From contig NZ_CASEGO010000071.1 of NCBI RefSeq assembly GCF_949287625.1, positions 1-15,324 of the forward strand: 15,324 nt of DNA. The letters run 5' to 3'. The notes beneath the pieces were generated by a model. It saw only the letters and a program-made list of their open reading frames with translations. It did not search any database and was not told the DNA's origin. The position numbers and the translations under genes are program-made. Positions 1-6,899 of the stretch are shown here, one piece after another; the stretch's first letter is position 1, and each line of letters starts with the position of its first letter. Source of the DNA: an uncultured Brachyspira sp. (GTDB lineage: Bacteria > Spirochaetota > Brachyspiria > Brachyspirales > Brachyspiraceae).

Positions 1-20
1 CTAGTAATTGCGTTTTTTGC

Positions 21-45
21 AACTTTTTTGTGCGGCAAAAAAGTT
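21..45. other. perfect 10-bp A/T-rich hairpin at the edge of repeat copy A
   Basis: AACTTTTTTG (21-30) and CAAAAAAGTT (36-45) are exact reverse complements around the loop TGCGG. The stem is almost entirely A/T and has no separate U-tract. It may be a weak terminator or simply the end of the repeat. Confidence 0.5.
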
Positions 46-99
46 TATAATTCTATATAATGTACATCAGTTGACAAAATGAAATCGTTTCAGTATATA
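30..99 (+). repeat. 70-bp dispersed repeat, copy A (inverted partner at 8976-9045)
   Basis: This segment matches the reverse complement of 8976-9045 over 70 bases with only two mismatches that I can find. Inside it lies TTGACA (71-76), a 17-base spacer and TATATA (94-99), so each copy carries a plausible sigma-70 promoter firing out of the repeat. Here it points rightward, antisense to the nuclease gene. No transposase or long ORF is attached. The match is read directly; the promoter role is inference. Confidence 0.85.
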
Positions 100-402
100 T
101 TAAAAAATTCGTTTTTCCTGCATAGTAAAAGTGTGCTAATTTAAATTAGGCTTTGGGCGGGTGTACTTTTTAAAGAGTTTGCTTATATATTTGATTAAAG
201 TTATATTAAAAAATAAAGCTTTTAAATCTAAAATGGCGGGAGTTAAAGTTTTAAAATTTATTTTAACCCCCACCCTTTAAATTTTTTGATACTATTTGTT
301 ATTTATCAATGATTTTTTATATTTTAGCTTTAACTGTTGCTCTGGCTGCCCACCCAAGCGAAATTAAATTTGAAAAGGTGTTTATAAAAATTAATAACTG
401 TA
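100..402. other. non-coding spacer with GC-patches and a candidate weak terminator
   Basis: I find no credible gene here. A 14-base perfect palindrome CTAATTTAAATTAG lies at 136-149, followed by a G-rich patch (about 150-162). Positions about 236-285 form an imperfect stem: a GGGAGTTAAA arm pairs with a TTTTAACCCCC arm with one mismatch. This stem lies about 120 bases past the stop codon of the minus-strand nuclease gene and could help end that transcript, although the U-tract is poor. A CTGGCTGCCCACCCAAGCG patch (about 341-360) is unusually GC-rich for the window and may belong to another dispersed repeat. Confidence 0.45.
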
Positions 403-1326
403 TTATCTGTTTTCAGCTCTAAATCTGGCAGGATCTGTAAAAGGACGCCTTCCTTGAAATTTTGATAAATAAACAATGTTGCTTGCTATATTTACAAAGC
501 CGTTATCTCCGTACTTCGTTATAGTTTCTTTTGCCTGCTTATCTTTAATCATATAATATGCTAAAGGTACATCATCTATAAATAAATGACATAATATACG
601 GTCAAAAATATCATATGAGGATACAAGCATACTTACATTTGAAGCATTATTAATTTTTTCTATTACATAGTTTTTTACATTAGTTCCATAGTCCTGCTTT
701 AGTTCTGGGGCGTCAACTCCTATAAATCTGTAATAATTATTTTTGTATTTTATAGTGTCGCCGTCTGAAACTTTTATCAAATCTTTATCTAAAGAAATTA
801 AATATTTGCGGTTAATATTATTAATATCTATTTCATTAAAATCTTTATTTGTTATAGATAAAAATATCTTTACATTATTACTGTCTTTGAGTTTTAAATA
901 TTCTTCACTATTTATACTGTCTATATTTAATATAACTCTGCAGTATTTTATATTAAGAACTTTTAATTTATTAATAATGCTGTCATCAGAAGTATAAAGC
1001 ATAATCTTATCTTTGAAAAGTAATGAATAAATAAAAAGCCTTAAAAAACCAATATATTTTATACTTGGAAAATGCCTGCTTATATATTTTTTATCCTGAT
1101 TAGTGAGAGCATCATAAACATACACTTTATCTCTGTTTTTTATATAGTCATAGATAATAGAAGTTTTATTGTTTTCTATCATGCTTATTAAAGATTTGCT
1201 TTCGATGAATAAATCCCTTGTTTCTTTAAAGTTTAGAAATTGTATAAAAAAATAAAATATTATAATAAGATAACAAATAAAAACTATTATTATAATCTTT
1301 TCATTTTTTTTATTAAAAGTCCGCAT
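403..1326 (-). CDS. membrane-anchored staphylococcal-nuclease-like (SNase/TNase) protein
   Basis: The C-terminal third (about residues 182-275 of 307) is an SNase-fold nuclease domain. DGDT is at 188-191, R200-F-I-G-V-D205-A-P-E208 follows, and DRIL contains R243. By analogy to staphylococcal nuclease these supply the calcium-binding Asp21/Asp40 and catalytic Arg35, Glu43 and Arg87 positions, so the domain looks catalytically intact. Residues about 10-31 are a strongly hydrophobic anchor after a Lys/Asn-rich N-terminus, which favours this start and predicts an inner-membrane protein with its bulk probably outside the cytoplasm. Residues about 40-180 match no family I recognise. The tail after the domain is unusually Arg-rich (residues 292-307). 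The start lies inside the end of thiE (37-base overlap, different frame) behind GAGGA about 12 bases upstream, so the two genes are probably co-transcribed. Likely activity is cleavage of extracytoplasmic DNA or RNA, perhaps for nucleotide salvage; the substrate is not shown. Confidence 0.85.
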   Translation of the reverse strand: MRTFNKKNEKIIIIVFICYLIIIFYFFIQFLNFKETRDLFIESKSLISMIENNKTSIIYDYIKNRDKVYVYDALTNQDKKYISRHFPSIKYIGFLRLFIYSLLFKDKIMLYTSDDSIINKLKVLNIKYCRVILNIDSINSEEYLKLKDSNNVKIFLSITNKDFNEIDINNINRKYLISLDKDLIKVSDGDTIKYKNNYYRFIGVDAPELKQDYGTNVKNYVIEKINNASNVSMLVSSYDIFDRILCHLFIDDVPLAYYMIKDKQAKETITKYGDNGFVNIASNIVYLSKFQGRRPFTDPARFRAENR

Positions 1327-1994
1327 TTAGCTTTAATATCCTCAGAAGATACTATTTCAGTGAGCATACACAAACTCATAGCCTTATGTTCTATAAGAGT
1401 ATCCATGTTGTTTAACTTTATACCGCCAATACATACGAAAGGAATATCAAGATTTTTTACTACATAATCAAGATAATCAATACCAGCAGCAGCATTAGCA
1501 TCAGGTTTTGTCTGCGTAGAAAATATAGGACCTATTCCTATATAGTCGCAAGAAGTATTAACAGCACTTAAAGCCTCTTTTTCATTTGTAGTAGAAAGCC
1601 CTATAATAAGGTCTTCTCCTACAACTTTTCTTACAGCCTCAATAGGCATGTCTTTCTGTCCTATATGAACACCATCAGCCTCAACTGCTAAAGCCAAATC
1701 GGCATAATCATCTATCAAAAATAATGCCTCATATTTATTTGTAAGCTCTCTAATCTCTAAGCATTCATTATATTTTTCACGCATATATTTATGAGGATTA
1801 TCCTTTTCTCTGTACTGAATAATTTTTATACCCGCTTCAAGCATTGATTTAACTACTTCTATATTGCTTCGTCCGTTGGAAAAATCTTCAGCAGTAACAC
1901 AGTATATAGAACTATCAAAATATTTTTGTTTTAGAAACTCTCTTTTATCTTTTTTATTTTTTATTGTCTTAAAATCTTTCATAAAACTAATCAT
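1290..1994 (-). CDS. thiE: thiamine-phosphate synthase (ThiE)
   Basis: ThiE is a cytoplasmic TIM-barrel enzyme that couples hydroxymethylpyrimidine diphosphate with thiazole phosphate to give thiamine monophosphate. Diagnostic motifs occur in order: QYREK (60-64), IDDYADLA (94-101), DGVHIGQKD (107-115), GLST (132-135), GPIFSTQTKPDA (155-166) and the phosphate-binding IGGI (189-192). The usual GVAVVSAI-like segment near the C-terminus is replaced by a divergent stretch (about 203-214), so kinetics or specificity could differ. The length of 234 residues includes a basic N-terminal extension of about 28 residues. GGAG seven bases before the ATG supports this start. No other thi gene is present, and I saw no TPP riboswitch in the roughly 90-base leader. 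The next gene, for the nuclease, overlaps its 3' end. Confidence 0.93.
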   Translation of the reverse strand: MISFMKDFKTIKNKKDKREFLKQKYFDSSIYCVTAEDFSNGRSNIEVVKSMLEAGIKIIQYREKDNPHKYMREKYNECLEIRELTNKYEALFLIDDYADLALAVEADGVHIGQKDMPIEAVRKVVGEDLIIGLSTTNEKEALSAVNTSCDYIGIGPIFSTQTKPDANAAAGIDYLDYVVKNLDIPFVCIGGIKLNNMDTLIEHKAMSLCMLTEIVSSEDIKAKCGLLIKKMKRL

Positions 1995-2043
1995 TAATCA
2001 TCTCCGATATTTAGGTATTGATTTTATTAATTGGCATGTAAAT

Positions 2044-2072
2044 ATTTTATTATAATGTATGTATTTTTTCAA
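2044..2072 (-). promoter_or_regulatory. candidate promoter of thiE
   Basis: On the minus strand TTGAAA (2072-2067), a 17-base spacer and TAAAAT (2049-2044) form a reasonable sigma-70 pair. It would give a leader of about 40 bases before thiE. It sits just beyond the terminator of the upstream surface operon, where a new promoter is expected. Confidence 0.45.
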
Positions 2073-2087
2073 TAAGAATTAAATGCA

Positions 2088-2127
2088 TAAAAAACGCCCT
2101 CGGTCTATCGGGAAAATAAACCGAGGG
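2088..2127 (-). terminator. Rho-independent terminator of the surface-protein operon
   Basis: CCCTCGGT (2097-2104) and ACCGAGGG (2120-2127) form a perfect GC-rich 8-bp stem with a 15-base loop. Read on the minus strand it is followed by CG and six T residues (2094-2089), the layout of an intrinsic terminator. It lies about 70 bases after the stop of the lipoprotein gene that ends the operon. Confidence 0.92.
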
Positions 2128-2197
2128 ACTTAAACGGGATATTTTTATATAAAAATCTACGTATTGTAAACCAGTTGTCTAACTATTAATAATTTAC

Positions 2198-2695
2198 TTA
2201 CTGCCAGCCGCCGCCTGAATATAATTGAATTTTTAAAGTTTGTAACTCTTGAGGAACATTATGAGTTAAAGAAGTTATTTGAACAGTCAAAGTAGCTGTC
2301 CCATATGTAGTAGGAACGCTATCCCAATTTTGATTAGGAGTAAATGTTACATCACCTTTATATTCTGTTAAAACTCTTTTTAATTGAGTTAATATATTAT
2401 TCTGACTAATTTTTTGATTATAATTACCAGAATTAACCCATAATGTATAATAAGTAGGACCAGTAACATCATCATATGAAGGACTGAGGGTACTTTGTGA
2501 AAAATCAAATGCTGCTCCGTTATCTGTAATAGGTGGTATTTCTTTTAAAGCTGTTTCTAACTGAGCCTCAGTTAAATCTTCAAAACCAGCTGTTCCGTAT
2601 ACCTCATCTGGTGCGACTACACTTTTAGCACAGCTCATAGTGAGTAATGATAAACTCATTAGTATAGATAAAATTAATAATAATTTTTTATTCAT
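2198..2695 (-). CDS. small lipoprotein, third gene of the surface-protein operon
   Basis: The 165-residue product starts with a typical lipoprotein signal: basic MNKK, a Leu/Ile/Ser-rich core, then LLTMSC with C22 as the probable lipidated residue. This lipobox is relaxed, as is common in spirochaetes. I do not recognise the mature domain. It is Thr/Gln/Pro-rich, with short alternating polar and hydrophobic stretches that suggest beta-structure (about residues 80-160), and ends in a Gly-rich segment. AGGAG lies about seven bases before the ATG. The gene starts 23 bases after the larger barrel gene upstream and is followed by the strong terminator, so it is almost certainly co-transcribed with the two barrel genes. 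Acting with or on those barrels, as an accessory surface lipoprotein, is inferred from operon position only. Confidence 0.85.
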   Translation of the reverse strand: MNKKLLLILSILMSLSLLTMSCAKSVVAPDEVYGTAGFEDLTEAQLETALKEIPPITDNGAAFDFSQSTLSPSYDDVTGPTYYTLWVNSGNYNQKISQNNILTQLKRVLTEYKGDVTFTPNQNWDSVPTTYGTATLTVQITSLTHNVPQELQTLKIQLYSGGGWQ

Positions 2696-2718
2696 TTTTT
2701 ATCTCCTATTTTTCCGTA

Positions 2719-4197
2719 TTAATTAAATCTGTAAGTTAATTGACCGCCGAAATTAAGATTATTAACACTTAAAGTATTTACTTCAGCAAATAAGTCAATA
2801 TCAAAATCTTCGCCTACGATGAAGCCCATACCAAAGAAACCAGCTATACCAGCTTCAGCAGTTAATTTAGTATTAACAGTTTTTCTGCTTTCATCTAACT
2901 GTTTAGGATCATCAATTTTATTAGGAACTTGAGTTGTCCAAGCAGCTGCTGCTTGAATCATCAAAGCAGTACCGGCTCTTAACTGCCACCATTCAACCGG
3001 CTGCCAAATAGTACCTATAGGAAGTTCAGCATAAGGAATGAATTTAACTTCGCTTTTATAACCTACATATCCGCTGCTTTGACTTTGTCCGCCTGATGAT
3101 ATTGTAGAAGTTTGATTTCCAGTATTAGTTACTACCAAACCTAAAGAAAGTTTAGGCTCCATAGCTAATCTTACCTGATCATTAGCCAAGCTCCAAGATA
3201 ATGGGAAACTAGCATATATATCGCCTGCAAAACGGTCTTTACCTTCTTTGTCTTCAAATTTCATTTCAGTACCTTCAGCAGTTTGAGTACCATTGTAACC
3301 AAAATTGTTATTAACTCCGAAACCTATATTAGCACCTACAGTGATACCAGTCATAGGACCTGCTGTAATACCCAAATTAAACTCCGGATTTAAGTATAAA
3401 GATATATAATCTTCTCCATTATAAGTTACAGTATTTTCATCTACTTTATAACCAGGCTCCGTATTATATTGATAAAACTCTGTACCTTTCATTTTCATAT
3501 TATTGGCATGGAAAACTATTCCTACAGGTATAGTCAATTTATGCTCGCCGAACTTTATAGAAGCAGCTATTTCATGAGTCCAAACTGCATTATTATAATA
3601 TGTTTTATAATCATCGCCGTTTGCTGTTTTATTTCTATAAATTGCATAAGCAGGAGTATTTCTAGCTGTATCATCAGCATTTAATCCGAAATAATAATGC
3701 AAAGCTATAGTATCGCTTATTCTTAAAGCAGCTCTTAAAGCCACTTGAGAATCTATAGCCCATAATTTTGATGTACTAGTATTTGGATCTACGTTATAAT
3801 TAGGAATATTACCGTCTTTATCTTTTGTTATATCAGCACTGTCATTGAATCTGTATCTGGCAGCAAAACCCAAATACATGCCATTAGCAAAAGGAACACC
3901 GAAAGCACCTTGTACTCCGCTGTTGAAAGATGATGCAGGAGTTATATCAGCTGTACCGCCGCCGTTCTGAGAAAAAGAACCGCCGCCTAAATATCCTGCA
4001 GAGAAGAATGCTCTTTGTAAGTCAAATATATCTTTTGATTTTACTTTATCAGAATCTGTAGAAAACTGACCTGCTGTTGCTCTTTTTACTGCTGAATTGT
4101 CTAATGTCCAAGTATCAGTGCCTTGAGCAAATACATAGGCAGAAATTAATGCATAGCCTAATAATACAAACTTTATTTTATTAAAAACTTTTAACAT
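2719..4197 (-). CDS. outer-membrane beta-barrel surface protein, paralog 2
   Basis: A signal peptide (about residues 1-24, ending VFA before QG) precedes a 468-residue mature protein rich in Gly, Asn, Thr and aromatic residues. The last residues LTYRFN, with a Phe at the penultimate position, resemble the C-terminal strand signal of outer-membrane barrels. It is a clear paralog of the upstream 4222-5613 product. Shared blocks include DNSAVKRATAGQFSTDSDKV near the N-terminus, GVQGAFGV, HEIAASIKFGEHKLT, GPMTGI, SLANDQV/LAMEP, ELPIGT.W.PVEW, and the final GFFGMGFIVGEDF...FGGQLTYRFN region. Sequence between the blocks varies in length and composition, as expected of exposed loops. GGAG sits seven bases before the ATG, and 24 bases separate it from the upstream barrel gene. 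Porin, adhesin and variable antigen roles all remain possible. Confidence 0.85.
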   Translation of the reverse strand: MLKVFNKIKFVLLGYALISAYVFAQGTDTWTLDNSAVKRATAGQFSTDSDKVKSKDIFDLQRAFFSAGYLGGGSFSQNGGGTADITPASSFNSGVQGAFGVPFANGMYLGFAARYRFNDSADITKDKDGNIPNYNVDPNTSTSKLWAIDSQVALRAALRISDTIALHYYFGLNADDTARNTPAYAIYRNKTANGDDYKTYYNNAVWTHEIAASIKFGEHKLTIPVGIVFHANNMKMKGTEFYQYNTEPGYKVDENTVTYNGEDYISLYLNPEFNLGITAGPMTGITVGANIGFGVNNNFGYNGTQTAEGTEMKFEDKEGKDRFAGDIYASFPLSWSLANDQVRLAMEPKLSLGLVVTNTGNQTSTISSGGQSQSSGYVGYKSEVKFIPYAELPIGTIWQPVEWWQLRAGTALMIQAAAAWTTQVPNKIDDPKQLDESRKTVNTKLTAEAGIAGFFGMGFIVGEDFDIDLFAEVNTLSVNNLNFGGQLTYRFN

Positions 4198-4221
4198 AAG
4201 TTATCTCCAAATATTATTTTA

Positions 4222-5613
4222 TTAATTAAATCTGTAAGTTAATTGACCGCCGAAGTTCATATTTATGAAACTTAAAGTGCCTACTTCTGCAAACAAGTCA
4301 ATATTGAAGTCTTCTCCCACTATGAAGCCCATACCGAAGAAGCCAGCTATACCAGATTCTGTGCTGTATCTAGTACCTTTATTATCATTATCTCCATTAG
4401 CATCTTTAGATTGTTCCATAGTGATATTAGCACCCAATAATAAAGCTGTACCGAATCTTAATTCATACCATTCAACAGGTCTCCATAATGTACCTATAGG
4501 AAGTTCTACATAAGGATTGATATTTAAATAATCATTTCCATTTGGATAAGTATAATTACCTATTAAAGGTGTTTGTTTATTTCCATTTCTAAATTCTTCT
4601 ACTTTTCCAAAGTTATTTACATTAAAGTCTAAATTGATTTGAGGCTCCATAGCCAATGATACCTGATCATTACCCAAGCTCCATTCCATAGGGAAACTAG
4701 CCCAAACACCAACATTCATACGCAAAGCTTTTTGAGTAGTTTTATACTCATCATTTCCATCTTTACCATTTTCACCTACATTGTTATTAAGTCCTACACC
4801 AAAATTAACTCCCATATTGATACCAGTCATAGGTCCGACAGGAAGACTTAAGAAAAACTCTGGATTAAGATTTAATGCTACATAATCTGCACCAGTATAC
4901 TCAGCATAATCTACATCTGTATTACCTGACTTTCCTTTATATTTAGTATTATTAGCAACTATATCAACGCTTATAGGTACAGTTAATTTATGTTCGCCGA
5001 ATTTTATTGCTGCTGCTATTTCATGATTCCAATATGCATTATGAGTATATGTTTTGTAATCAGTTTGTGTGTCTTTATCAACTGTATGATTTATACTGTA
5101 TAATACATTAGGATTATCTGGATTTCCAATTTTTAAATTATAGTGAAGAGCTACCATTTCATTTATTCTGAAAGCTAATATAAAGTTACCTGTAGAATTT
5201 ACAGTCCATTTATTTCCATTGTATATATTTCCGTCTTTATCTGCTGTATAGTCAGCACCATCCATTAGATTATATGCTGCTGCAAAACCTAAATACATGC
5301 CTCCTGGTAAAGCCACCCCAAAAGCACCTTGAACACCATTCTTTAATCCTGCAGCTGTTGCTGTACCGTTTCCGCCTCCATTGATAGCTCCGCCTGCTGC
5401 CTGACCTAAATAGCCTGCTGAAAAGAATGATCTTTCTAGGTCGAATATGTCTTTAGCTTTTACTTTGTCAGAATCTGTAGAAAACTGACCTGCTGTTGCT
5501 CTTTTTACTGCAGAATTGTCTATAGTAAGATCAACTGCAAATGCTGATGATGAAATTATCAAAGAACCTAGTACTACGGCTAGGAACTTTGTTTTTTTGC
5601 TAACTTTCTTCAT
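4222..5613 (-). CDS. outer-membrane beta-barrel surface protein, paralog 1 (operon leader)
   Basis: The first 26 residues are a classic signal peptide (MKKVSKKTK, hydrophobic core, SSAFA before VD). The roughly 437-residue mature protein has the Gly/Asn/aromatic pattern of an outer-membrane barrel and ends YRFN. The mature N-terminus and C-terminal third closely match the downstream paralog even at nucleotide level: 43 identical bases around 5467-5515 versus 4049-4091, and about 34 around the shared stop region. Middle loops (roughly residues 75-150 and 215-235) differ. The start is fixed by AGGAG eight bases upstream and by the signal peptide. It is the first gene of a three-gene operon fed by the duplicated promoter region. 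I considered the Brachyspira Vsp proteins, but the N-terminal motifs I recall for those are not present, so no symbol is given. Confidence 0.87.
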   Translation of the reverse strand: MKKVSKKTKFLAVVLGSLIISSSAFAVDLTIDNSAVKRATAGQFSTDSDKVKAKDIFDLERSFFSAGYLGQAAGGAINGGGNGTATAAGLKNGVQGAFGVALPGGMYLGFAAAYNLMDGADYTADKDGNIYNGNKWTVNSTGNFILAFRINEMVALHYNLKIGNPDNPNVLYSINHTVDKDTQTDYKTYTHNAYWNHEIAAAIKFGEHKLTVPISVDIVANNTKYKGKSGNTDVDYAEYTGADYVALNLNPEFFLSLPVGPMTGINMGVNFGVGLNNNVGENGKDGNDEYKTTQKALRMNVGVWASFPMEWSLGNDQVSLAMEPQINLDFNVNNFGKVEEFRNGNKQTPLIGNYTYPNGNDYLNINPYVELPIGTLWRPVEWYELRFGTALLLGANITMEQSKDANGDNDNKGTRYSTESGIAGFFGMGFIVGEDFNIDLFAEVGTLSFINMNFGGQLTYRFN

Positions 5614-5670
5614 AAAGTTATCTCCTAAATCGTTTTTTTTTATATCAATATTTTTTTACAAATATTTAAT

Positions 5671-5699
5671 ATACTATTACATAGTTTGTAAAATTTCAA
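5671..5699 (-). promoter_or_regulatory. proximal promoter of the surface-protein operon
   Basis: On the minus strand TTGAAA (5699-5694), 17 bases and TAGTAT (5676-5671) form a good sigma-70 promoter. The predicted transcript start is near 5664, about 50 bases before the first ATG. It lies at the gene-proximal end of duplication copy 1. Confidence 0.55.
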
Positions 5700-5860
5700 T
5701 AATAAATTCTAATTTTTAATAAAAAATTTATAAAATATTGAATTTTTCAATATCAAAATACTTAATATATATAAGTAAAAAATAATAATAAAAATACCAA
5801 ATAAATATAATTTATTCAGTATTTTTATTTTTGAAAAAAGCTTTATTTACAATAGTTTAG

Positions 5861-5886
5861 TATATACATAATGTGTAAAATTTCAA
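5861..5886 (-). promoter_or_regulatory. distal, duplicated promoter of the surface-protein operon
   Basis: The equivalent position in the second repeat copy holds TTGAAA followed after 16 bases by TATACT on the minus strand. Its -10 box is closer to consensus than that of the proximal copy. If active, transcripts would carry an extra 185-base leader containing all of copy 1. Confidence 0.45.
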
Positions 5887-6041
5887 TAATAAATTCTAAC
5901 TTTTAATAAAGAATTTATAAAATATTGAATTTTCTACTAAAAAAATACAAAGTATACATATGTAAAAAATGATAATAAAAATACCAAATAAATATAAACT
6001 TATCTAGTATTTTTATTATTGAAAAAAGCTTTATTTACAAT

Positions 6042-6562
6042 TAAATACGTAAAAAATAAATTTTTACCGAAAAAATTTAATTTTTTTTTAAAAAATTTAA
6101 ATTATAACCTGTATTGTATGTACAATTCGAAAATTTAGAGATTGATTTACAAACTCATTATAATATTATGTGATTTTGTAAGTTTTTATGATTTTGTAAA
6201 GCTATAAATTGACAAAATAAAGTTATTTCTTCTAAGGCAGACTTTTACTAATATTCAGTAATTAGCACAAATGCCAAAAAACTGTGTTTATGAAAGTACT
6301 AAAAACTATAACTAAAAAATTTATAAGTATTAAAAATTTTGAAATAGTCTTATATATTCAAGCAATAAATAAAAAATATATGATTATGCATAAAAATATT
6401 ATATTGCCGTATACCTAAACAAATATAGTTTGTTAAAAATTAATTTTTTAATTTTTGATATCTGCAGCAGTTCTTTTATAAAGCCTGAAGTAACTCTATG
6501 ACAAAGACTATGTATTTATGTACTGAAATAATAAACAAAATATGAAACATTATTTTTATAAT
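6042..6562. other. non-coding AT-rich spacer
   Basis: No supported gene. Visible items are a short inverted repeat ATTGTA-TG-TACAAT (about 6112-6125) and a segment at about 6412-6438 resembling the reverse complement of 9105-9134 (listed separately). A stretch at 6503-6560 is repeated imperfectly at 6734-6796. The 43-codon frame at 6290 lacks a ribosome binding site and was not accepted. Confidence 0.5.
6412..6438 (-). repeat. short promoter-like dispersed repeat, copy 1
   Basis: Read on the minus strand this segment matches 9105-9134 in nearly all positions of the core around ACAAACTATATTTGTTTAGG. The TTGACA of the other copy is TTAACA here, and TATATA is TATACG. It lies in a gene-free spacer, and what follows differs from the other copy. 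Confidence 0.55.
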
Positions 6563-6855
6563 TAGACTTGTTTCAAAACTAAATTTATTAATACTTAGTT
6601 TTTTTATTTAGTATTTTTTTAGTTATAGTTGGGGCTTTGCTGCGAAGCACACAGTCGTGCCAAACCCCACTTCTTTTGTGACGCTGTACGCCTCGCTCTG
6701 CGTGCCGTAGGCAGGTGCGGCACAAAGAAGCAAAAAGACTGCATATTTATATACTAAAATGCTAATTTACACAATATGTAAAACATTATATTTGTAGTTT
6801 TAAAATTAAATAATTTTCATAATTAACTTTGTCAAGTAGTTTTGAAACAAGTCTA
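6563..6855. mobile_element. MITE-like element with perfect 18-bp terminal inverted repeats
   Basis: TAGACTTGTTTCAAAACT at 6563-6580 is exactly the reverse complement of 6838-6855, giving a 293-bp unit with no coding capacity. Its centre (6631-6730) is strikingly GC-rich and self-complementary: GGGGCTTTG pairs with CCAAACCCC, and CTTCTTTTGTG (6670-6680) pairs with CACAAAGAAG (6721-6730) apart from one extra T. Termini of this kind and the absence of a transposase suggest a non-autonomous element mobilised in trans. I could not find a convincing target-site duplication, so the insertion mechanism is open. Confidence 0.6.
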
Positions 6856-6899
6856 TTGATAAATTACAAAAATTTAATACATAACCTTGTAAAGTATTT

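Larger units (their letters stand above)
5658..6041. repeat. tandem duplication of a 187-188 bp upstream regulatory region
   Basis: Two adjacent direct copies run about 5658-5844 and 5845-6041. Blocks align at a constant offset of 187-188: TGTAAAATTTCAAT at 5687 and 5874, and GAAAAAAGCTTTATTTACAA at 5833 and 6021. The 20-odd bases around AATAAAAATACCAAATAAAT are also conserved. Blocks are well conserved while the sequence between them has drifted. Each copy contains a promoter for the surface operon and a long A/T-only inverted repeat (ATAATAAAAATAC with GTATTTTTATTAT, perfect in copy 2). Confidence 0.85.

Noticed and set aside
1995..2090. TPP riboswitch upstream of thiE
   Set aside because: The short leader lacks the conserved CUGAGA-type core and has no room for the full aptamer.
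2719..5613. Assignment of the two barrels to the Brachyspira Vsp family
   Set aside because: They are longer and their N-terminal motifs differ from the Vsp sequences I recall, so only a general surface-barrel call is supported.
6290..6418. Small plus-strand ORF of about 42 residues in the gene-free spacer
   Set aside because: No Shine-Dalgarno sequence, no recognisable motif, and composition typical of random AT-rich DNA.
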